Positions 9,617-19,905 of a stretch of 64,000 nucleotides of DNA are shown one piece after another. The position numbers were made by a program, and so were the translations under genes. The first letter of the stretch is position 1, and each line of letters begins with the position of its first letter. The notes below the pieces were generated by a model. That model searched no databases, was not told the DNA's origin, and saw only the letters and a program-made list of their open reading frames with translations. Source of the DNA: an uncultured Clostridia bacterium (GTDB lineage: Bacteria; Bacillota; Clostridia; Oscillospirales; Acutalibacteraceae); assembly GCA_947631855.1 (NCBI GenBank), contig CANRMX010000002.1, positions 1 through 64,000 on the forward strand. Reading direction: 5' to 3'.

Positions 9617-11287
9617 ATGCTGACGGATATCGAGATTGCCCAGAGCACAAAGCTGCGGCCCATTGCCGATATTGCCGGTGAATTGGGGATTCGGGAGGAG
9701 GAACTGGAATTTTACGGCCGGTACAAGGCCAAGATCAACGAAGCCGCTTTCGCCAGGCTCAGGGGCCACGCAGACGGCAAGCTGATTTTGGTGACGGCCA
9801 TCAATCCCACCCCTGCCGGCGAGGGCAAGACTACCACCACCACCGGCCTGGGCGAGGCCATGGCGAAGATCGGCAAGAAGGCCATCATCGCGCTGCGGGA
9901 GCCTTCCCTTGGCCCGGTGTTCGGCATCAAGGGCGGGGCCGCCGGCGGCGGCTATGCCCAGGTGCTGCCCATGGAGGATATCAATCTGCATTTTACCGGC
10001 GATATGCACGCCATCACCTCCGCCAATAACCTCTGCTGTGCCATGCTGGACAACCACATGCAGCAGGGCAATCCGCTGGGGATCGATCCCCGGCGGGTGC
10101 TGATCAAGCGCTGCCTGGATATGAACGACCGCGCGCTGCGCAACATTATCGTCGGCCTGGGCGGCAAAGTCAACGGCGTCCCCAGAGAGGACGGCTTTAT
10201 CATCACCGTGGCCTCCGAGGTCATGGCCATCCTGTGCCTGGCGGCGGATATGGAAGATCTGAAAGCCCGGCTGGGCAACATCCTCATTGCCTACACCTAC
10301 GACAACAAACCCGTCTACGCCCGGGATATCAAGGCCGAGGGCGCCATGGCGGCCCTGCTCCGGGATGCGGTGAATCCCAATCTGGTGCAGACCATCGAGG
10401 GCACACCCGCCATCATGCACGGCGGCCCCTTCGCCAACATCGCCCACGGGTGCAATTCCGTGCGGGCCACGCGCCTGGCCCTGAAGCTGGCGGATTACTG
10501 CATCACCGAGGCCGGGTTCGGCTCCGACCTGGGCGCGGAGAAATTCATGGATATCAAGTGCCGTATGGCTGGGCTCCAGCCCAGCTGCGTGGTGGTGGTG
10601 GCCACCGCCCGGGCCCTCAAATACAACGGCGGCGTGCCCAAGGACAAGGTCAGCGAGGAGAACGTGGAGGCTCTGCGGAAGGGCGCTGTCAACCTCAAGG
10701 CCCACGTGGAGAATATGCACAAATTCGGCGTGCCGGTGGTGGTGGCCATTAACCGCTTCGGCACCGATACCGACGCCGAGCTGCAGGTCATCGACGACTG
10801 CTGCAAGGAGCTGGGCGTCCGCTATGCCCTGTCCGAGGTGTTCGGTAAGGGCGGCGAAGGCGGTATCGAGCTGGCGGAGACCGTGTGCAAGGTGATCGAC
10901 GAGCAGGAATCCCACTTCGCGCCCATCTATCCCGACGACGCCACGGTCGAGGAGAAGATCACCACCATCGCCCAGAAGATCTACGGCGCGGACGGCGTGA
11001 GCTTCACCAGTCAGGCGCTCAAGTCTTTGCAGGGCATCAAGGCCCTGGGCGGCGACGCCATGCCGGTGTGCATCGCCAAGACACAATATTCCCTCTCCGA
11101 CGATCCGGCGCTGCTGGGCCGTCCCACCGGGTTCACCATCACCATCCGGGATCTGAAGCTCTCCAGCGGTGCGGGCTTCGTGGTGGCCTATGCCGGGGAC
11201 ATCATGACCATGCCCGGCCTGCCCAAGGTGCCCGCCGCCGAGAAGATCAGCGTGGACGAGAACGCGGTCATCCACGGCCTGTTCTGA
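9617..11287 (+). CDS. fhs: Formate--tetrahydrofolate ligase
   Basis: [56 protein letters not shown]. Confidence 0.97.
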   Translation: MLTDIEIAQSTKLRPIADIAGELGIREEELEFYGRYKAKINEAAFARLRGHADGKLILVTAINPTPAGEGKTTTTTGLGEAMAKIGKKAIIALREPSLGPVFGIKGGAAGGGYAQVLPMEDINLHFTGDMHAITSANNLCCAMLDNHMQQGNPLGIDPRRVLIKRCLDMNDRALRNIIVGLGGKVNGVPREDGFIITVASEVMAILCLAADMEDLKARLGNILIAYTYDNKPVYARDIKAEGAMAALLRDAVNPNLVQTIEGTPAIMHGGPFANIAHGCNSVRATRLALKLADYCITEAGFGSDLGAEKFMDIKCRMAGLQPSCVVVVATARALKYNGGVPKDKVSEENVEALRKGAVNLKAHVENMHKFGVPVVVAINRFGTDTDAELQVIDDCCKELGVRYALSEVFGKGGEGGIELAETVCKVIDEQESHFAPIYPDDATVEEKITTIAQKIYGADGVSFTSQALKSLQGIKALGGDAMPVCIAKTQYSLSDDPALLGRPTGFTITIRDLKLSSGAGFVVAYAGDIMTMPGLPKVPAAEKISVDENAVIHGLF

Positions 11288-11730
11288 TGCAGTTGATTTT
11301 TACGACCCATTCTCCCGAGGAGACCGAGGCGCTGGCCTGCCGGCTGGCGCATGGGCTCACCGGGGGAGAAGTGCTGGCCTACACCGGGGGCATGGGCGCG
11401 GGGAAGACCGCCTTCACCCGGGGCCTTGCTGCTGGGCTGGGGATTGCGGAACCCGTGGCAAGCCCTACCTTCGCGCTGGTAAACGAATACACCTCCGGCC
11501 GGTGCGGGCTGGCCCATTTCGATATGTATCGGGTGGAAAGCTGGGACGAGCTGGACTCTACAGGCTTTTTTGATTATCTGGATTCCGGCTGCGTGCTGGC
11601 CATCGAGTGGAGCGAGAACATCGAAAACGCGCTGCCGGAGGACGCGATCCGGATCGACATCCGCTGCGGCGACGGCCCGGAGGATCGGATCATCACCATC
11701 GACGGCTGGAAGGGGGAATTCCCATGCTGA
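11287..11730 (+). CDS. tsaE: tRNA threonylcarbamoyladenosine biosynthesis ATPase TsaE
   Basis: YTGGMGAGKTAFTRGLAAGLG Walker A, SPTFALVNEY; overlaps fhs stop. Confidence 0.9.
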   Translation: MQLIFTTHSPEETEALACRLAHGLTGGEVLAYTGGMGAGKTAFTRGLAAGLGIAEPVASPTFALVNEYTSGRCGLAHFDMYRVESWDELDSTGFFDYLDSGCVLAIEWSENIENALPEDAIRIDIRCGDGPEDRIITIDGWKGEFPC

Positions 11731-12434
11731 CCTTGGCTTTGGAATCTTCCGCCGGCCCTGCCTCCGCGGCGGTGCTGGAGGACGGCAGGCTGCTGGGGGA
11801 GGTCTATGCAAACAGCCGGCAGACCCACAGCCAGACACTGCTGCTCATGACCGAGGGGCTGCTCCGCAGTCTGGGGCTCGCCTGCGGAGATTTCGACCTG
11901 ATGGCGGTTTCCAACGGCCCCGGCTCCTTCACCGGTGTGCGCATCGGCGTGGCCTGTGTAAAGGGACTGGCCTTTCCACACAATACGCCCTGCTGCGGCG
12001 TTTCCACCCTGGAGGCCATTGCCGCAAGGGGACGTGCCTTTGCGGATAAGATTCTCTGCGCGGCGATGGACGCCCGGCGAAATCAGGTGTATAACGCCCT
12101 GTTTGCCGTCCAGGATGGAAAGCTAGAGCGCCTTACAGAGGATCGGGCAATTTCCATCGAAGCGCTGGCGGAGGCTTGCGCGCCTTATGGAGAACGGCTG
12201 CTTCTCTTTGGGGACGGCGCGGCGCTCTGCTATGAGACGTTCAAATCATTCGGCGCCCGGCTGGCCCCGGAGGAACTTCGGTATCAGCGGGCGGCTTCGG
12301 TGGCGCTCTGTGCGGAGCCCCGCGCCCGGGAGGGCAAGACGGTGGCGTCCGAAGCGCTGCTACCCGCCTATCTGCGCCTGCCTCAGGCGGAGCGGGAATT
12401 GAAACGCAAAAAAGGAGAGGAGGACACCCTATGA
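11724..12434 (+). CDS. tsaB: tRNA threonylcarbamoyladenosine biosynthesis protein TsaB
   Basis: LALESSAGPASAAVLEDG, VSNGPGSFTGVRIGVACVKGLA. Confidence 0.92.
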   Translation: MLTLALESSAGPASAAVLEDGRLLGEVYANSRQTHSQTLLLMTEGLLRSLGLACGDFDLMAVSNGPGSFTGVRIGVACVKGLAFPHNTPCCGVSTLEAIAARGRAFADKILCAAMDARRNQVYNALFAVQDGKLERLTEDRAISIEALAEACAPYGERLLLFGDGAALCYETFKSFGARLAPEELRYQRAASVALCAEPRAREGKTVASEALLPAYLRLPQAERELKRKKGEEDTL

Positions 12435-12877
12435 AACTGGCGATTGGCTGCGACCATGGCGGGTTTGCCCTGAAAGAGGCGATCCGCGGACATCTGGAGC
12501 AGCAGGCTGTGGACTATGAGGATTTTGGCTGCTACAACACCGATTCCGTGGATTACGCCCCCATTGCTGCCAAGGTTGCCCATGCGGTGGCGGAGGGCAA
12601 GGCAGACTACGGCGTGCTGATCTGCACCACCGGGATCGGCATCTCCATGGCCGCAAACAAGGTCAAGGGCATCCGGGCGGCGGTGTGTACTAACAACTAT
12701 TCCGCAGAAATGACCCGGCGGCACAACAACGCCAATGTGCTCTGCATGGGCGGCAAGATGGTGGACGAAGCCACCGCCATGGAGCTGGTGGATATTTTCA
12801 TCCGCACGCCTTTTGAGGGCGGCCGCCACCAGCGGAGGGTGGATCAGATCACACAGATCGAGGAAGACAAACTGTAA
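12431..12877 (+). CDS. rpiB: Ribose-5-phosphate isomerase B
   Basis: IGCDHGGFALKEAI, CTTGIGISMAANKVKGIRAA, HNNANVLCMGGKMV. Confidence 0.95.
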   Translation: MKLAIGCDHGGFALKEAIRGHLEQQAVDYEDFGCYNTDSVDYAPIAAKVAHAVAEGKADYGVLICTTGIGISMAANKVKGIRAAVCTNNYSAEMTRRHNNANVLCMGGKMVDEATAMELVDIFIRTPFEGGRHQRRVDQITQIEEDKL

Positions 12878-12954
12878 AGCCAATCGACTTTTCGATTTTT
12901 TGTAAAGTTGATTTCCTTTTCGGCTCTATCATTTTCTTTTAGGGAGGAACAAAG

Positions 12955-13593
12955 ATGCAGAAGTATGAAAATGTTTTCGTCATGGATCACCCGTTGATCC
13001 AACACAAGCTCACCTTTCTGCGGGACATCCACACGGGCACCATGCAGTTTCGGGAGCTGGTCAGCGAGATCGCAACCCTGATGTGCTACGAGGCCACCCG
13101 GGACCTGCCCCTGATGGAGACGGAGATCGAGACCCCCATGCAGAAGACCGTCACCCAGGTGATCGCCGGCCGGAAGCTGGCCTTTGTCCCCATCCTGCGG
13201 GCGGGGCTGGGCATGGTGGACGGCATGCTGCAGCTGGTGCCCTCGGCGAAGGTGGGGCATATCGGCCTGTACCGTGACCACGAGACCCTGAAGCCGGTGG
13301 AATACTACAACAAGCTCCCGCCGGATATCGAGGAGCGGGACGTGATCGTGCTGGACCCCATGCTGGCCACCGGCGGCTCCGCCATGGACGCCATCACCAT
13401 CGTCAAGCGCAGCCATCCCAAGAGCATCAAATTCCTGTGCATCATTGCCGCTCCCGAGGGCATCCAGGCGCTGACGGAGGCCCATCCGGACGTCCATGTC
13501 TACTGCGCCGCAGTGGACAAGGGCCTCAATGAAAACGGCTACATCCTGCCCGGCCTGGGTGACGCTGGGGACAGGATCTTCGGCACCATCTGA
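12955..13593 (+). CDS. upp: Uracil phosphoribosyltransferase
   Basis: [47 protein letters not shown]. Confidence 0.96.
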   Translation: MQKYENVFVMDHPLIQHKLTFLRDIHTGTMQFRELVSEIATLMCYEATRDLPLMETEIETPMQKTVTQVIAGRKLAFVPILRAGLGMVDGMLQLVPSAKVGHIGLYRDHETLKPVEYYNKLPPDIEERDVIVLDPMLATGGSAMDAITIVKRSHPKSIKFLCIIAAPEGIQALTEAHPDVHVYCAAVDKGLNENGYILPGLGDAGDRIFGTI

Positions 13594-13607
13594 TTTTGAG
13601 CAATCGC

Positions 13608-13645
13608 AAAAGCCGTGGCGGCATCATGCTGTCGCGGCTTTTTGT
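13608..13645 (+). terminator. Terminator after upp
   Basis: aaaagccgtggcggcatcatgctgtcgcggctttttgtc. Confidence 0.75.
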
Positions 13646-13713
13646 CGTTTGGGCCGATTCGCCCGTCCCACTCAGGCGCGGCGCAAAAAAATCCCGGAAC
13701 GACAAAATTTTTG

Positions 13714-13742
13714 TTGACAACCGACCGCCTTCTGCGTATAAT
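13714..13742 (+). promoter_or_regulatory. Promoter of tRNA-Gly/tRNA-Cys unit
   Basis: TTGACA, 17-bp spacer, TATAAT. Confidence 0.85.
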
Positions 13743-13776
13743 ATAAAAGTCGTCGCGAGATTTTGCGGCGCAGTCT

Positions 13777-13852
13777 GCGGGCGTAGCTCATCTGGTAGAG
13801 CGCCACCTTGCCAAGGTGGAGGTAGCGAGTTCGAGCCTCGTCGTCCGCTCCA
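13777..13852 (+). tRNA. tRNA-Gly (GCC)
   Basis: Acceptor GCGGGCG/CGTCCGC, anticodon loop TTGCCAA, T-loop GTTCGAGCC, encoded CCA. Confidence 0.95.
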
Positions 13853-13891
13853 AATTTGAAAAGGCGCTTTTTCAAGCGTCTTTTTCTACCC

Positions 13892-13966
13892 GGTGACATA
13901 GCCAAGTGGTAAGGCAAGGGTCTGCAAAACCCTCATTCCCCGGTTCAAATCCGGGTGTCACCTCCA
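13892..13966 (+). tRNA. tRNA-Cys (GCA)
   Basis: Acceptor GGTGACA/TGTCACC, anticodon loop CTGCAAA, GGTTCAAATCC, encoded CCA. Confidence 0.95.
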
Positions 13967-13968
13967 CG

Positions 13969-14001
13969 TCGCGGCGAGCCCTTGTGGCTCGCCGTGTTTT
14001 C
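13969..14001 (+). terminator. Terminator after tRNA-Cys
   Basis: cgcggcgagcc cttgt ggctcgccgtg ttttcg. Confidence 0.7.
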
Positions 14002-14298
14002 GTTTGAAAACGCGGCTTCGCTTATCGGAAGCAGGCTTTTCTCCTCCTCCGAAACGGGTCACGTTCGCTTCGGCTGTGTGCTTGTAAACGCGCACACGAC
14101 GCCTCTCGCTCACTACCAACCCGTTTCGGTTTTGCGCCTGCGGCGCGGCAGTGTGTATCCCGTTGTGCAATATGTGGTAATGTGTGCTGAAAAATCTGGT
14201 GAATATTTTCGGAAATTTTCTTTGCAAATGGGCACGACATGGGCTATAATCAGGGTGAAATTCAGGCTCATCGGGCCTAAAGAAAGGATCTGCTTTTT

Positions 14299-15351
14299 AT
14301 GAAGGTTGCAGTCATCGGCTGCGGCACCATTGCCAATGCGGCCCACATTCCGTCATACATGAAAAATCCCGAGGCGGAGATCAAGTATTTCTGTGATATC
14401 ATCCCGGAGCGTGCCCAGGCCGCCGTGGAGAAGTACGGCTGCGGCACGGCGGTGGTAGATTACCACGAGGTTCTGGCGGATCCCGAGGTGGAAGCCGTCA
14501 GCGTCTGCACCCCCAACAACGTGCATTCTGTGATCGCCATCGACGCCCTGCGGGCGGGCAAGAACGTGCTCTGCGAGAAGCCCGCTGCCCGGGTCTATTC
14601 CGAGGCGCTGGAGATGCAGAAGGCCCAGCACGAGACCGGCAAGGTGCTGAACATCGGCGTGGTCAACCGCTTCAATGACAGCGTCAACCGCATCAAGGAA
14701 TACATCGATCAGGGCAAGCTGGGTACCATCCACCATGTGTATGTGAGCTTCCGCGCCCATCGCTCCATCCCCGGATTGGGCGGCGCTTTCACCACCAAGG
14801 CTATCGCGGGCGGCGGCGCGCTGATCGACTGGGGCGTACACTATCTGGATATCGTCATGTACTGCTGCGGCGATCCCAAGGTCAAAACCGTTTCCGGCGA
14901 GACCTTCTCCAAGCTGGGCAAGGACATGGAAAACTACGCCTACACCGATATGTGGGCCGGCCCGCCTAAGTATGACGGCACCTACGACGTGGACGATTCC
15001 GTCACCGCTCTGGTGCGCACGGAAGGCCCCACCATCACCGTCAACGGCGCGTGGGCACAGAACATCGGCGAGGCCGAGCAGTATATCGACTTCATGGGCG
15101 ACAAGGCGGGCATCCGGCTGCACTATGGCTCCGATTTCACCGTCTACACCACGGAGAACGGCGCGCTGGTGTCGTACACGCCCAAGTTCACCATGCGGGA
15201 TCATTTCCAGAACGAGATCGACGCCTTTGTGGATTGCGTGAAGACCGGCAAGAAGCTGCCGTCCCATATCGACACGGTGATCGTCACTGCGGAAATGATG
15301 CAGGCCATTTACGATTCTGCCGAGCAGCATCGGGAGATCGTCCTGGAGTAA
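14299..15351 (+). CDS. Gfo/Idh/MocA family oxidoreductase
   Basis: VAVIGCGTIANAAHIPSY Rossmann, NVLCEKPAARVYSEA EKP motif, GGALIDWGVHYLDI. Confidence 0.93.
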   Translation: MKVAVIGCGTIANAAHIPSYMKNPEAEIKYFCDIIPERAQAAVEKYGCGTAVVDYHEVLADPEVEAVSVCTPNNVHSVIAIDALRAGKNVLCEKPAARVYSEALEMQKAQHETGKVLNIGVVNRFNDSVNRIKEYIDQGKLGTIHHVYVSFRAHRSIPGLGGAFTTKAIAGGGALIDWGVHYLDIVMYCCGDPKVKTVSGETFSKLGKDMENYAYTDMWAGPPKYDGTYDVDDSVTALVRTEGPTITVNGAWAQNIGEAEQYIDFMGDKAGIRLHYGSDFTVYTTENGALVSYTPKFTMRDHFQNEIDAFVDCVKTGKKLPSHIDTVIVTAEMMQAIYDSAEQHREIVLE

Positions 15352-15375
15352 ACAAAACCTGAAAGGAGTATTCGT

Positions 15376-16218
15376 ATGTATCCCTTCTCTATCGGCGTAA
15401 TTCTGGATTCCTTCCGCACCGACATCTACACCGCCCTGGACAAGGCCAAGGCATTGGGGGCCCAGGGCCTGCAGGTCTATGCCACCCACGGCGAGATGTC
15501 CCCGGAGGAGATGACTCCTGAGAAGCGCAAGGCGTTTTTACAGGCGGTCAAGGACCGGGGCATGGTGATCTCCGCCCTCTGCGGCGACCTGGGCAAGGGC
15601 TTCGGCGACGCCCAGCTCAATCCCGAGCTGATCGAGCGCTCCAAACGCATTCTGGATCTGGCCAAGGATCTGGAGACCGACATCGTCACCACCCACATCG
15701 GCGTGGTGCCCGAGGACAAGAATCATCCCCGCTATCAGGTGATGCAGGACGCCTGCCGGGAGCTGGCGGCCTATGCGGATTCCATGGACGCCCATTTTGC
15801 CATCGAGACCGGCCCGGAAAAGGCCACGGTGCTGTGCGATTTCCTGGACAGCCTCAACTCCACCGGCGTGGCGGTGAATCTGGACCCTGCCAACTTTGTG
15901 ATGGTCACCGGCGACGACCCGGTACAGGCGGTGTACACGCTGAAGAAGTATATCGTCCACACCCATGCCAAGGACGGCAAGCGCCTCTACTATCGCGACC
16001 CCGAGGCATTGTACGGCCTGGTGGAGGAGGAGATGCTGGCGGATACCTCCTACATCGAGCTGCCTTTGGGCGAGGGCGATGTGGACTTCCCCAACTATCT
16101 CAAGGCGCTGGACGAGATCGGCTACAAGGGCTTCCTCACCATCGAGCGCGAGGTGGGGGACGATCCCGAGGGGGACATCGGCAAAGCCGTAAAGTTCCTG
16201 GAAAATCTGATCCGCTGA
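15376..16218 (+). CDS. Sugar phosphate isomerase/epimerase (xylose isomerase-like TIM barrel)
   Basis: DIVTTHIGVVPEDK, AIETGPEKATVLCDFLD, VNLDPANFVM, HTHAKDG. Confidence 0.88.
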   Translation: MYPFSIGVILDSFRTDIYTALDKAKALGAQGLQVYATHGEMSPEEMTPEKRKAFLQAVKDRGMVISALCGDLGKGFGDAQLNPELIERSKRILDLAKDLETDIVTTHIGVVPEDKNHPRYQVMQDACRELAAYADSMDAHFAIETGPEKATVLCDFLDSLNSTGVAVNLDPANFVMVTGDDPVQAVYTLKKYIVHTHAKDGKRLYYRDPEALYGLVEEEMLADTSYIELPLGEGDVDFPNYLKALDEIGYKGFLTIEREVGDDPEGDIGKAVKFLENLIR

Positions 16219-16227
16219 GAAAGACCG

Positions 16228-16262
16228 AAGGGCACTCCGCTAAGGTTCGGAGTGCTTTTTCG
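16228..16262 (+). terminator. Terminator after sugar isomerase
   Basis: gcactccg ctaaggtt cggagtgc ttttt. Confidence 0.85.
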
Positions 16263-16368
16263 CGGATTGCTGTAAATTGTGTGCCCTGCGGCGCAGACTA
16301 TGTTTGAGGGAAAATCACCGAAACGGGGGGGCATGGACAAGCCGCCTGTTTCGCAAGAGGGGAAAGGT

Positions 16369-17256
16369 ATGGCAGAAGATCAACAGACAAACCGCCCGGC
16401 ATGGTTCGGGCGGATCGACTTGAAAACCTTTGGAATCGTCAATCTGGGGACGCTGCTGGTTTCAGTGGGCGTATACTTTTTCAAGTTCCCCAACAACTTT
16501 ACCACCGGCGGCGTCAGCGGCATCTCCATTATTTTGGGCAGGCTGTTCCCACAGATCACACCGGCCACCTTTGTGTCGGTGATCAACCTGACCCTGTTGG
16601 TGGTGGGCTTCATCTTTTTGGGGCGCTCCTTTGGATTGCTGACGGCCTATTGCAGCGCCATGTATTCCCTGGAGACCTGGCTGCTGGAGCTGCTGGTGCC
16701 CATGGACGCGCCCTTCACCGACCAGCCTCTGCTGGAGCTGTGCTTCGCCATTTTCCTGCCGGCGGTGGGTTCGGCACTGCTGTTCAACTACGGCGCTTCC
16801 AGCGGCGGGACGGACATTGTGGCAATGATCCTGAAAAAGTACACCACCGTGGGGGACATCGGCAAGGCGCTGCTGGTCAGCGACAGCCTGATCGCCGCGT
16901 CCAGCTGCTTCATTTTCGGGATGCAGGTGGGCCTGTTCTCGCTGCTGGGCCTGTTCTTAAAGGCGTTTGTGGTGGATTCCGTGCTGGAAAGCATCAACCT
17001 GTGCAAATTCTTTTTCATCGTCACCACCAAGGCGGAGGAGATCAACGACTTTGTGATCCACCGGATGAATCACAGCTCCACGATCCTTAATGCCGTGGGC
17101 GGGTATTCCCACGGGGATCAGCAGGTGGTGATGGTGGCCTGCCGCCGGGGCGAGGCTATCCGGCTGCGGCAGATGAGCAAAAAGCTGGACCCCCATTCCT
17201 TTATGTTCATCACCAACACCAGCGAGATCATCGGCAAGGGCTTCCGTCAGGAGTAG
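16369..17256 (+). CDS. YitT family membrane protein (DUF161/DUF2179)
   Basis: Multi-TM; FPNNFTTGGVSGISIILG, NYGASSGGTDIVAMIL, DPHSFMFITNTSEIIGKGF. Confidence 0.88.
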   Translation: MAEDQQTNRPAWFGRIDLKTFGIVNLGTLLVSVGVYFFKFPNNFTTGGVSGISIILGRLFPQITPATFVSVINLTLLVVGFIFLGRSFGLLTAYCSAMYSLETWLLELLVPMDAPFTDQPLLELCFAIFLPAVGSALLFNYGASSGGTDIVAMILKKYTTVGDIGKALLVSDSLIAASSCFIFGMQVGLFSLLGLFLKAFVVDSVLESINLCKFFFIVTTKAEEINDFVIHRMNHSSTILNAVGGYSHGDQQVVMVACRRGEAIRLRQMSKKLDPHSFMFITNTSEIIGKGFRQE

Positions 17257-17330
17257 ACGGCGGATTTGATTTGCAAACGGGCTTATGATGTGCTATACTG
17301 AGAAAAACTGGTATAGACCGTAAGTCCGTT

Positions 17331-17951
17331 TTGTTTTGGGAGGGTTGGCCGGTGGAAGCCGTCGAAAAAGAAGCATACCGTCAGGAGTTTTGCAAAGTCT
17401 TCAAAGAAAAGGTGACCCGGGAGGGCGGCGACCGGCTGCTCGCCTGGCTTTCCGGCACGGATTTTTTTACCGCGCCCGCCAGCACCAAGTACCACGGCGC
17501 CTGCGAATGCGGGCTGGTGATGCACAGCGTCAACGTGTACAACATCCTGCGTGGGAAGTATTTCGACGAGGGCGACAGCGAGGAGAGCTTCGCCCTGTGC
17601 GCCCTGCTCCACGACGTGTGCAAGGCCCAGTTCTATAAAGTATCCACCCGCAACGTGAAAAACGACGCCACCGGCGCTTGGGAGAAAGTCCCCTACTACA
17701 CGGTGGAGGATGCTTTCCCCTACGGCCACGGGGAGAAATCGGTATACCTGATCGAGCGGTTCGTGCGCCTCAAGCCCGCCGAGGCCATGGCGATCCGCTG
17801 GCACATGGGCGGCTTCGACGACGCGGCCAAGGGCGGCAGCTTTGCGGTCAGCACGGCCTTTGACCGCTACCCGCTGGCGGTGAAGCTGCACCTTGCCGAT
17901 TTGGAGGCGACCTATCTGGTGGAGCACGGCACATCGGACGTGCGCCGGTAG
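17331..17951 (+). CDS. HD-domain phosphohydrolase-like protein
   Basis: GLVMHSVNVYN...CALLHDVCKAQFY HD pattern; start codon uncertain. Confidence 0.75.
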   Translation: MFWEGWPVEAVEKEAYRQEFCKVFKEKVTREGGDRLLAWLSGTDFFTAPASTKYHGACECGLVMHSVNVYNILRGKYFDEGDSEESFALCALLHDVCKAQFYKVSTRNVKNDATGAWEKVPYYTVEDAFPYGHGEKSVYLIERFVRLKPAEAMAIRWHMGGFDDAAKGGSFAVSTAFDRYPLAVKLHLADLEATYLVEHGTSDVRR

Positions 17952-17957
17952 GCCATC

Positions 17958-18953
17958 ATGGACGAGGGAGGAGGCGTGTCCGTGGACGCGATCATCACCA
18001 ACGAGCTTTCAAAAAGATTTCCCGATGGGACAGAAGCCCTGCAGGCCGTGAATCTGCGGATCCCGGAGGGCGCGGCCTTTGCCTGCGTGGGCGGCGAAAA
18101 CGCCGGGAAGACCACGCTGATCCGCATCCTTTCGGGCCTGAGCAGACCCAGCGCAGGGGATTGCTTTGTCCGGGGGCTTTCGCCTTTCTTCGAGGCGGAG
18201 AAGCTCCACGCCGCAGTAGGCACGGTGCTGGGCAGCGCCCGCTTCTATGACGATCTCTCCCTGTCAGAAAACCTGCGGTTCTTTGCGGCGCTGGGCGGCG
18301 TGGACGAAAACGACGCCATCGACCGGCTTTCTCACCTGCTGCACCGGCTGGACATCTGGGAGCACCGGGACGGCCGGGTGGGGGAGCTTTCCACCGGTGT
18401 GGTGGTGCGGGCGGCCCTGGCCCGGGCGCTTATGATCCGGCCCAAGGTGCTGCTGGTGGACGAGCCCGACGGCGGATTGGACCGGGAGACGGCGGATCAC
18501 ATGCAGGACCTGCTTTCGGAGCTGGTGGCCCAGGAGGGCATCACCGTGCTGCTGTGCACCCGGAACATGGAATATGCCCAGCAGCTCTGCGCCAGCTTTG
18601 GGATTCTGTACCGCGGACAGCTTTTGGGCGCGGGGGATTTTGAATCCCTGCGCAAGCGGGTGGGCGTGCAGTACCGGGCGCTGCTGCGCATCGGCGCGGA
18701 GGACGATCCGCCCAGGGATTTTGAATTTGTGGACGGGCCCAACGGCGGCGCCTGGCAGCGGGAGATCAAAGACGAGGACGAGCTGTCCCGGATCGTGGCC
18801 CAGGCGGTGCGGGACGGCAAGAGCATCTACGAGGCGCGCCTGGTGCGGCCCACGCTGGAGGAGATCGCAGCCGCCTTGCTGCAGGGAGGCGTGAGAAGGG
18901 GGGAAGATCGGGATGAAGGATACGACGGAGACGAAGCGCAATCCGAGGCATAA
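17958..18953 (+). CDS. ABC transporter ATP-binding protein with divergent signature motif
   Basis: Walker A GGENAGKTTLIRIL, signature region GELSTGVVVRAALARAL, Walker B VLLVDEPDGGLD; start uncertain. Confidence 0.88.
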   Translation: MDEGGGVSVDAIITNELSKRFPDGTEALQAVNLRIPEGAAFACVGGENAGKTTLIRILSGLSRPSAGDCFVRGLSPFFEAEKLHAAVGTVLGSARFYDDLSLSENLRFFAALGGVDENDAIDRLSHLLHRLDIWEHRDGRVGELSTGVVVRAALARALMIRPKVLLVDEPDGGLDRETADHMQDLLSELVAQEGITVLLCTRNMEYAQQLCASFGILYRGQLLGAGDFESLRKRVGVQYRALLRIGAEDDPPRDFEFVDGPNGGAWQREIKDEDELSRIVAQAVRDGKSIYEARLVRPTLEEIAAALLQGGVRRGEDRDEGYDGDEAQSEA

Positions 18954-19797
18954 GCGGCAGGGAAGACGGCCCGAAAGGAGGGCCGCCCGGTTGTTTTCCT
19001 CGGTGGAGCTCACGCTGGTGCGCAAGGATCTCCACGCCATCTGGCGCAGGAACGGCATCCGTGCGCTGCTGATGGCCATGCCCGCCGTGCTGATCATGGT
19101 GATCCCGCTGCTCTATTCGGTGGCCATCAGCCTGCTGCCGGTGACGGAGACCCAGCCGCCGGAGCAGCTGCGGGCCATGATCTCCGCCGAGACCGCCGGC
19201 CACGGGTACCGCCAGTTCTGGATGGACGCCTTTGCCACGCTGATCTGTCCCATGCTCTTTCTCTGCGTGCCCATCGTGTGCGCGGTGGCCTCCGCCTCCT
19301 GCGTATTCGTCAGCGAAAAGGAGAATCACACCCTGGAGACCCTGCTGCTCACCTCCATGGGGGCGCGGTCCGTGTTCAACACCAAAGTCACGGTGTGCGT
19401 CCTGCTCTCGGTGGCGGTCTCGGTGGTCTCGTTCCTGGTGTTTGCCATTACCATGTCCGTGGCCGATATCATGATCTCCGCGCCCTACTTTTTCAGTTTG
19501 GAATGGCTGGTGACGCTGTTCCTGCTGATGCCGGCGGTATCGCTGTTTTCGGTGGTCTTTGTCACGCTGCTCCTGCACAAAGTGAAGACGGTGGGGGAGT
19601 CCCTGCAGACCATGGGCTATTTGATCCTGCCCTTCGCGGTTCTGTTCCTGCTGCAATTCACCGGGCTGTTCCGGGTGAACGTCTTTTTTCTGGGATTTCT
19701 GGCGATCCTCCTGTTCGCGGCCGCCTGCGTCCTGTTCAACGCCTCCGCCCGGAGATTCCAGCCGGACAAGCTCTTTGCCGGCCCATCGGAGGGATAA
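18913..19797 (+). CDS. ABC-2-type transporter permease
   Basis: Multi-TM protein overlapping the ATPase gene; VFVSEKENHTLETLLLTSMGARSVFNTK pattern. Confidence 0.82.
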   Translation: MKDTTETKRNPRHKRQGRRPERRAARLFSSVELTLVRKDLHAIWRRNGIRALLMAMPAVLIMVIPLLYSVAISLLPVTETQPPEQLRAMISAETAGHGYRQFWMDAFATLICPMLFLCVPIVCAVASASCVFVSEKENHTLETLLLTSMGARSVFNTKVTVCVLLSVAVSVVSFLVFAITMSVADIMISAPYFFSLEWLVTLFLLMPAVSLFSVVFVTLLLHKVKTVGESLQTMGYLILPFAVLFLLQFTGLFRVNVFFLGFLAILLFAAACVLFNASARRFQPDKLFAGPSEG

Positions 19798-19905
19798 GCC
19801 CGCGCATCATAGGCGGATTTTCCCATCCCCATCTGCTTGACAAGTTCGTCAGGATTTGATAAAATTCTGATTGTAAACAAGAGACTTTAGAAAGGAGACT
19901 TTTCC

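Noticed and set aside
9536-11275. 579-aa antisense ORF opposite fhs
   Set aside because: Shadow ORF; fhs is unambiguous.
13596-13859. 87-aa ORF running through the tRNA-Gly gene
   Set aside because: Overlaps terminator, promoter and tRNA; SSSGRAPPCQGGGSEFEPRRP is the usual translated-tRNA artefact.
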